Positions 62,620 to 64,000 of a stretch of 64,000 bases of DNA are shown piece after piece. The first letter of the stretch is position 1; each line of letters starts with the position of its first letter. The position numbers were made by a program, and so were the translations under genes. Location of the stretch: positions 1-64,000 of the forward strand of contig JBMFWG010000002.1 of assembly GCA_049965515.1 (NCBI GenBank), written 5' to 3'. The notes beneath the pieces were generated by a model. The model saw nothing but the letters and a program-made list of their open reading frames with translations, was not told where the DNA came from and did not search any database. The stretch comes from UBA4572 sp049965515. Its GTDB lineage: Bacteria; Nitrospirota; Leptospirillia; Leptospirillales; Leptospirillaceae.

Positions 62620-63502
62620 TCCGGACCATCCATTCGTGAATTCGCCCGTTGCTTGCAACGACGATGGGGGCCTCGATGTGAAAGGGGGCTCCTGTGCCGT
62701 CGGTGACCTGTCCGCCCGCTTCGGCAACGATCAGGGTTCCCGCGGCCGTATCCCAGGGGGACAAGTCGAGCTCCCAGAATCCGTCGAGGACCCCCATGGC
62801 GACATGGCAGAGGTCGAGGGCCGCCGATCCCGACCGTCGGATCCCCTGGGCTCCCCGGGAGAATCTTTCGAAATGGTCAAGGTTTCGCAGGAAGGGTCCA
62901 TCGGCCTGTCGATAGGAAAAGCCTGTGCACAGGAGAGAGCGTTCGGGATCGCTCTCGGACGAGACAGACAGAGGCGAACCGTTAAGGGTTCCCCCCTGTC
63001 CCCGAAGGGCTTCGAAGTCCATTCTCCGGAGAGGGTCCGAGACGAGGCCATAGAGGACGGTTCCCGCCTCTTCATAGGCGATGGAGATGCAAAAGGCCGG
63101 ATAACGGTGGGCATAGTTCGTCGTTCCGTCCAGAGGATCGATGATCCATCGTCCGGAGGAGCGTGGAGTTGAGGAGAGGGAAGCGGTCCCATTCCGGGCC
63201 CCGCTTTCTTCGGCCAGAAAGCCATGTTCAGGGAAGGCCTTCGAGAGAATTTCGATGATCGTCCTTTCTGAGGCCAGATCGACCTCCGTGACGAGGTTGA
63301 TCCGGCCCTTGAAGCCGACCTCGATTTTTCGGGTGAGACCCTCCCGAAGAATTTCTCCGGCGCTGGCAGCCGCCTGGCGGGCAGTGGCCCGGAGGCGCTC
63401 AAGAAAGGCGGGGTCCTTTGAAGACGAAGCGGAGGTTCCTTTCCCTTTTCCGGAATATGTCGTCACGCGAGCTCCTGGGTGTGAGTGTGAGGGGCCGTCC
63501 AT
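62570..63502 (-). CDS. Inositol-monophosphatase-family phosphatase
   Basis: A 310-residue protein. The metal-binding motifs are GFLAEESG, WIIDPLDGTTNYAHRYP, and LSPWDTAAGTLIVAEAGGQV. Members act on inositol-1-phosphate, histidinol phosphate (HisN) or other small phosphates. Because hisB here lacks a histidinol-phosphatase domain, a HisN role is possible but unproven. The N-terminal 30 residues are low-complexity, so a start nearer the core is possible. Confidence 0.9.
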   Translation of the reverse strand: MDGPSHSHPGARVTTYSGKGKGTSASSSKDPAFLERLRATARQAAASAGEILREGLTRKIEVGFKGRINLVTEVDLASERTIIEILSKAFPEHGFLAEESGARNGTASLSSTPRSSGRWIIDPLDGTTNYAHRYPAFCISIAYEEAGTVLYGLVSDPLRRMDFEALRGQGGTLNGSPLSVSSESDPERSLLCTGFSYRQADGPFLRNLDHFERFSRGAQGIRRSGSAALDLCHVAMGVLDGFWELDLSPWDTAAGTLIVAEAGGQVTDGTGAPFHIEAPIVVASNGRIHEWMVRTIRQDAGDQEQKPESE

Positions 63503-63618
63503 CCTTTACAGGCCTTGATAGGCGAATCCCGCAACGGGCCAAGAGGCTGCGGGAACGGTGGGACTATCCATCCGAGGCCCACTTGTATGATAATGGAAAG
63601 AGCTCGATTTTTCTTTGA
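63457..63618 (+). CDS. Possible small ORF upstream of the CopD-like gene
   Basis: 53 codons ending 9 nt before the next ATG. The product is basic (IPQRAKRLRERWDYPSEAH) with no known family. Its 5' end overlaps the IMPase start on the other strand and no clear ribosome site is seen. It could be a leader peptide or chance. Confidence 0.2.
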   Translation: MSSRELLGVSVRGRPSFTGLDRRIPQRAKRLRERWDYPSEAHLYDNGKSSIFL

Positions 63619-63627
63619 GGAGGATCC

Positions 63628-64000
63628 ATGTTTGTCACGATCACATTTATCCGGTGGCTGCATCTCGTAGGGGCCGCGGCCCTTGTCGGGGGCATGGTCC
63701 TGCAACTCTTTGTCGTCAGTCCGCTTCTGTCATGGGTCGACCCGGCGATTCGGGGAAAGCTTGCCAAGAAGGCGACAGATTTTTATCTTCCAGTTTTCTG
63801 GGTCAGCCTTTCGCTCCTGATCATTACCGGGGCCTTCGTGATCTTTGACAGGCTTGTCTCTCTCGAAAATATGGTCTTCCCCTACAAGAACTCCTACGAG
63901 ACCTTCTGGCTTCTCAAGCTGAGTTTCGTGGGTGGAATTGCCCTTCTGGGAATCGTCATCGCCAAGATCTCGGGGGAGATTCGCCAGACAACCCGGGAGC
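63628..64000 (+). CDS. CopD-like integral membrane protein (partial, cut by window end)
   Basis: At least 124 residues. The N-terminal helix FIRWLHLVGAAALVGGMVLQ carries a histidine typical of CopD/DUF4149-like proteins; two more helices follow (FWVSLSLLIITGAFVIF and LSFVGGIALLGIVIA). The ATG follows GGAGGATCC. The family has been linked to copper or haem handling; the exact role is unclear. Confidence 0.75.
   Translation, partial: MFVTITFIRWLHLVGAAALVGGMVLQLFVVSPLLSWVDPAIRGKLAKKATDFYLPVFWVSLSLLIITGAFVIFDRLVSLENMVFPYKNSYETFWLLKLSFVGGIALLGIVIAKISGEIRQTTRE

Overview
The window is about 64 kb of bacterial chromosome with moderately high GC, almost gap-free coding and no insertion sequence, prophage or CRISPR array that I can see. 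The gene content points to a chemolithoautotroph. It has a multi-subunit 2-oxoacid:ferredoxin oxidoreductase of the reductive TCA type, a hydrogenase-4-like membrane complex whose large subunit has lost its Ni-Fe ligands, a periplasmic c-type cytochrome and an anaerobic-type cobalamin pathway. Together these fit Nitrospirota, most likely a Leptospirillum-like acidophilic iron oxidiser. That assignment is inference from gene content; no rRNA or marker comparison was possible.

Layout. (1) 1-5.7 kb, minus strand: the 5' part of RNase P RNA at the edge, a coiled-coil zinc-ribbon protein, a tRNA-Ile2(CAT) directly behind rpoD, and the macromolecular-synthesis cluster rpsU-yqeY-dnaG-rpoD. (2) 5.8-17.5 kb, minus strand: one long head-to-tail run rho-rpmE-prfA-prmC-murA-hisG-hisD-hisC-hisB-hisH-hisA-hisF-hisIE-HIT, mostly with overlapping stops and starts. 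(3) 18-25 kb: a cytochrome c, then mixed-strand housekeeping genes (tRNA methyltransferase, nitrilase-family hydrolase, LTxxQ periplasmic protein, outer-membrane barrel, VOC protein, polyprenyl synthase), a candidate 6S RNA and a DUF1015 protein. (4) 25-34.6 kb, minus strand: rluD, TPR, lspA, ileS; tRNA-Val on the plus strand; then exonuclease, mnmA, bactofilin, parB, parA. A perfect parS palindrome lies at 34.58 kb. (5) 34.6-41.1 kb, minus strand: the classical origin-flanking set rsmG-mnmG-mnmE-yidC-yidD-rnpA-rpmH, plus rplI. GC skew changes sign at the parS site. (6) 41.3-46.8 kb, plus strand: cobalamin operon cbiD-E-T-G-H-cobO followed by def. (7) 46.8-49.5 kb, minus strand: pyrF, prmA and a secreted redoxin. 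(8) 49.6-61.2 kb, minus strand: the oxidoreductase operon (alpha-beta-gamma-ferredoxin), an unknown protein, and the six-gene hydrogenase-4-like complex. (9) 61.4-64 kb: a small membrane protein, an M50 protease, an inositol-monophosphatase-family enzyme and the start of a CopD-like membrane protein.

The most interesting system is region 8. All four cysteines that bind Ni-Fe in hydrogenases are replaced (ICGIC-type motif read as ISGDS; DPCxxC-type read as NPSYSA), while the proximal Fe-S cysteines of the small subunit and the proton-pumping membrane subunits are kept. Beside a ferredoxin-dependent CO2-fixing enzyme, this suggests a hydrogenase-derived ion-translocating complex that may help supply or balance reduced ferredoxin. 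Other points of note are hisG starting on AUA behind a perfect Shine-Dalgarno, an exonuclease whose ATG is one base out of frame at a G5 run, a parS site at a skew switch, and several structured untranslated regions.
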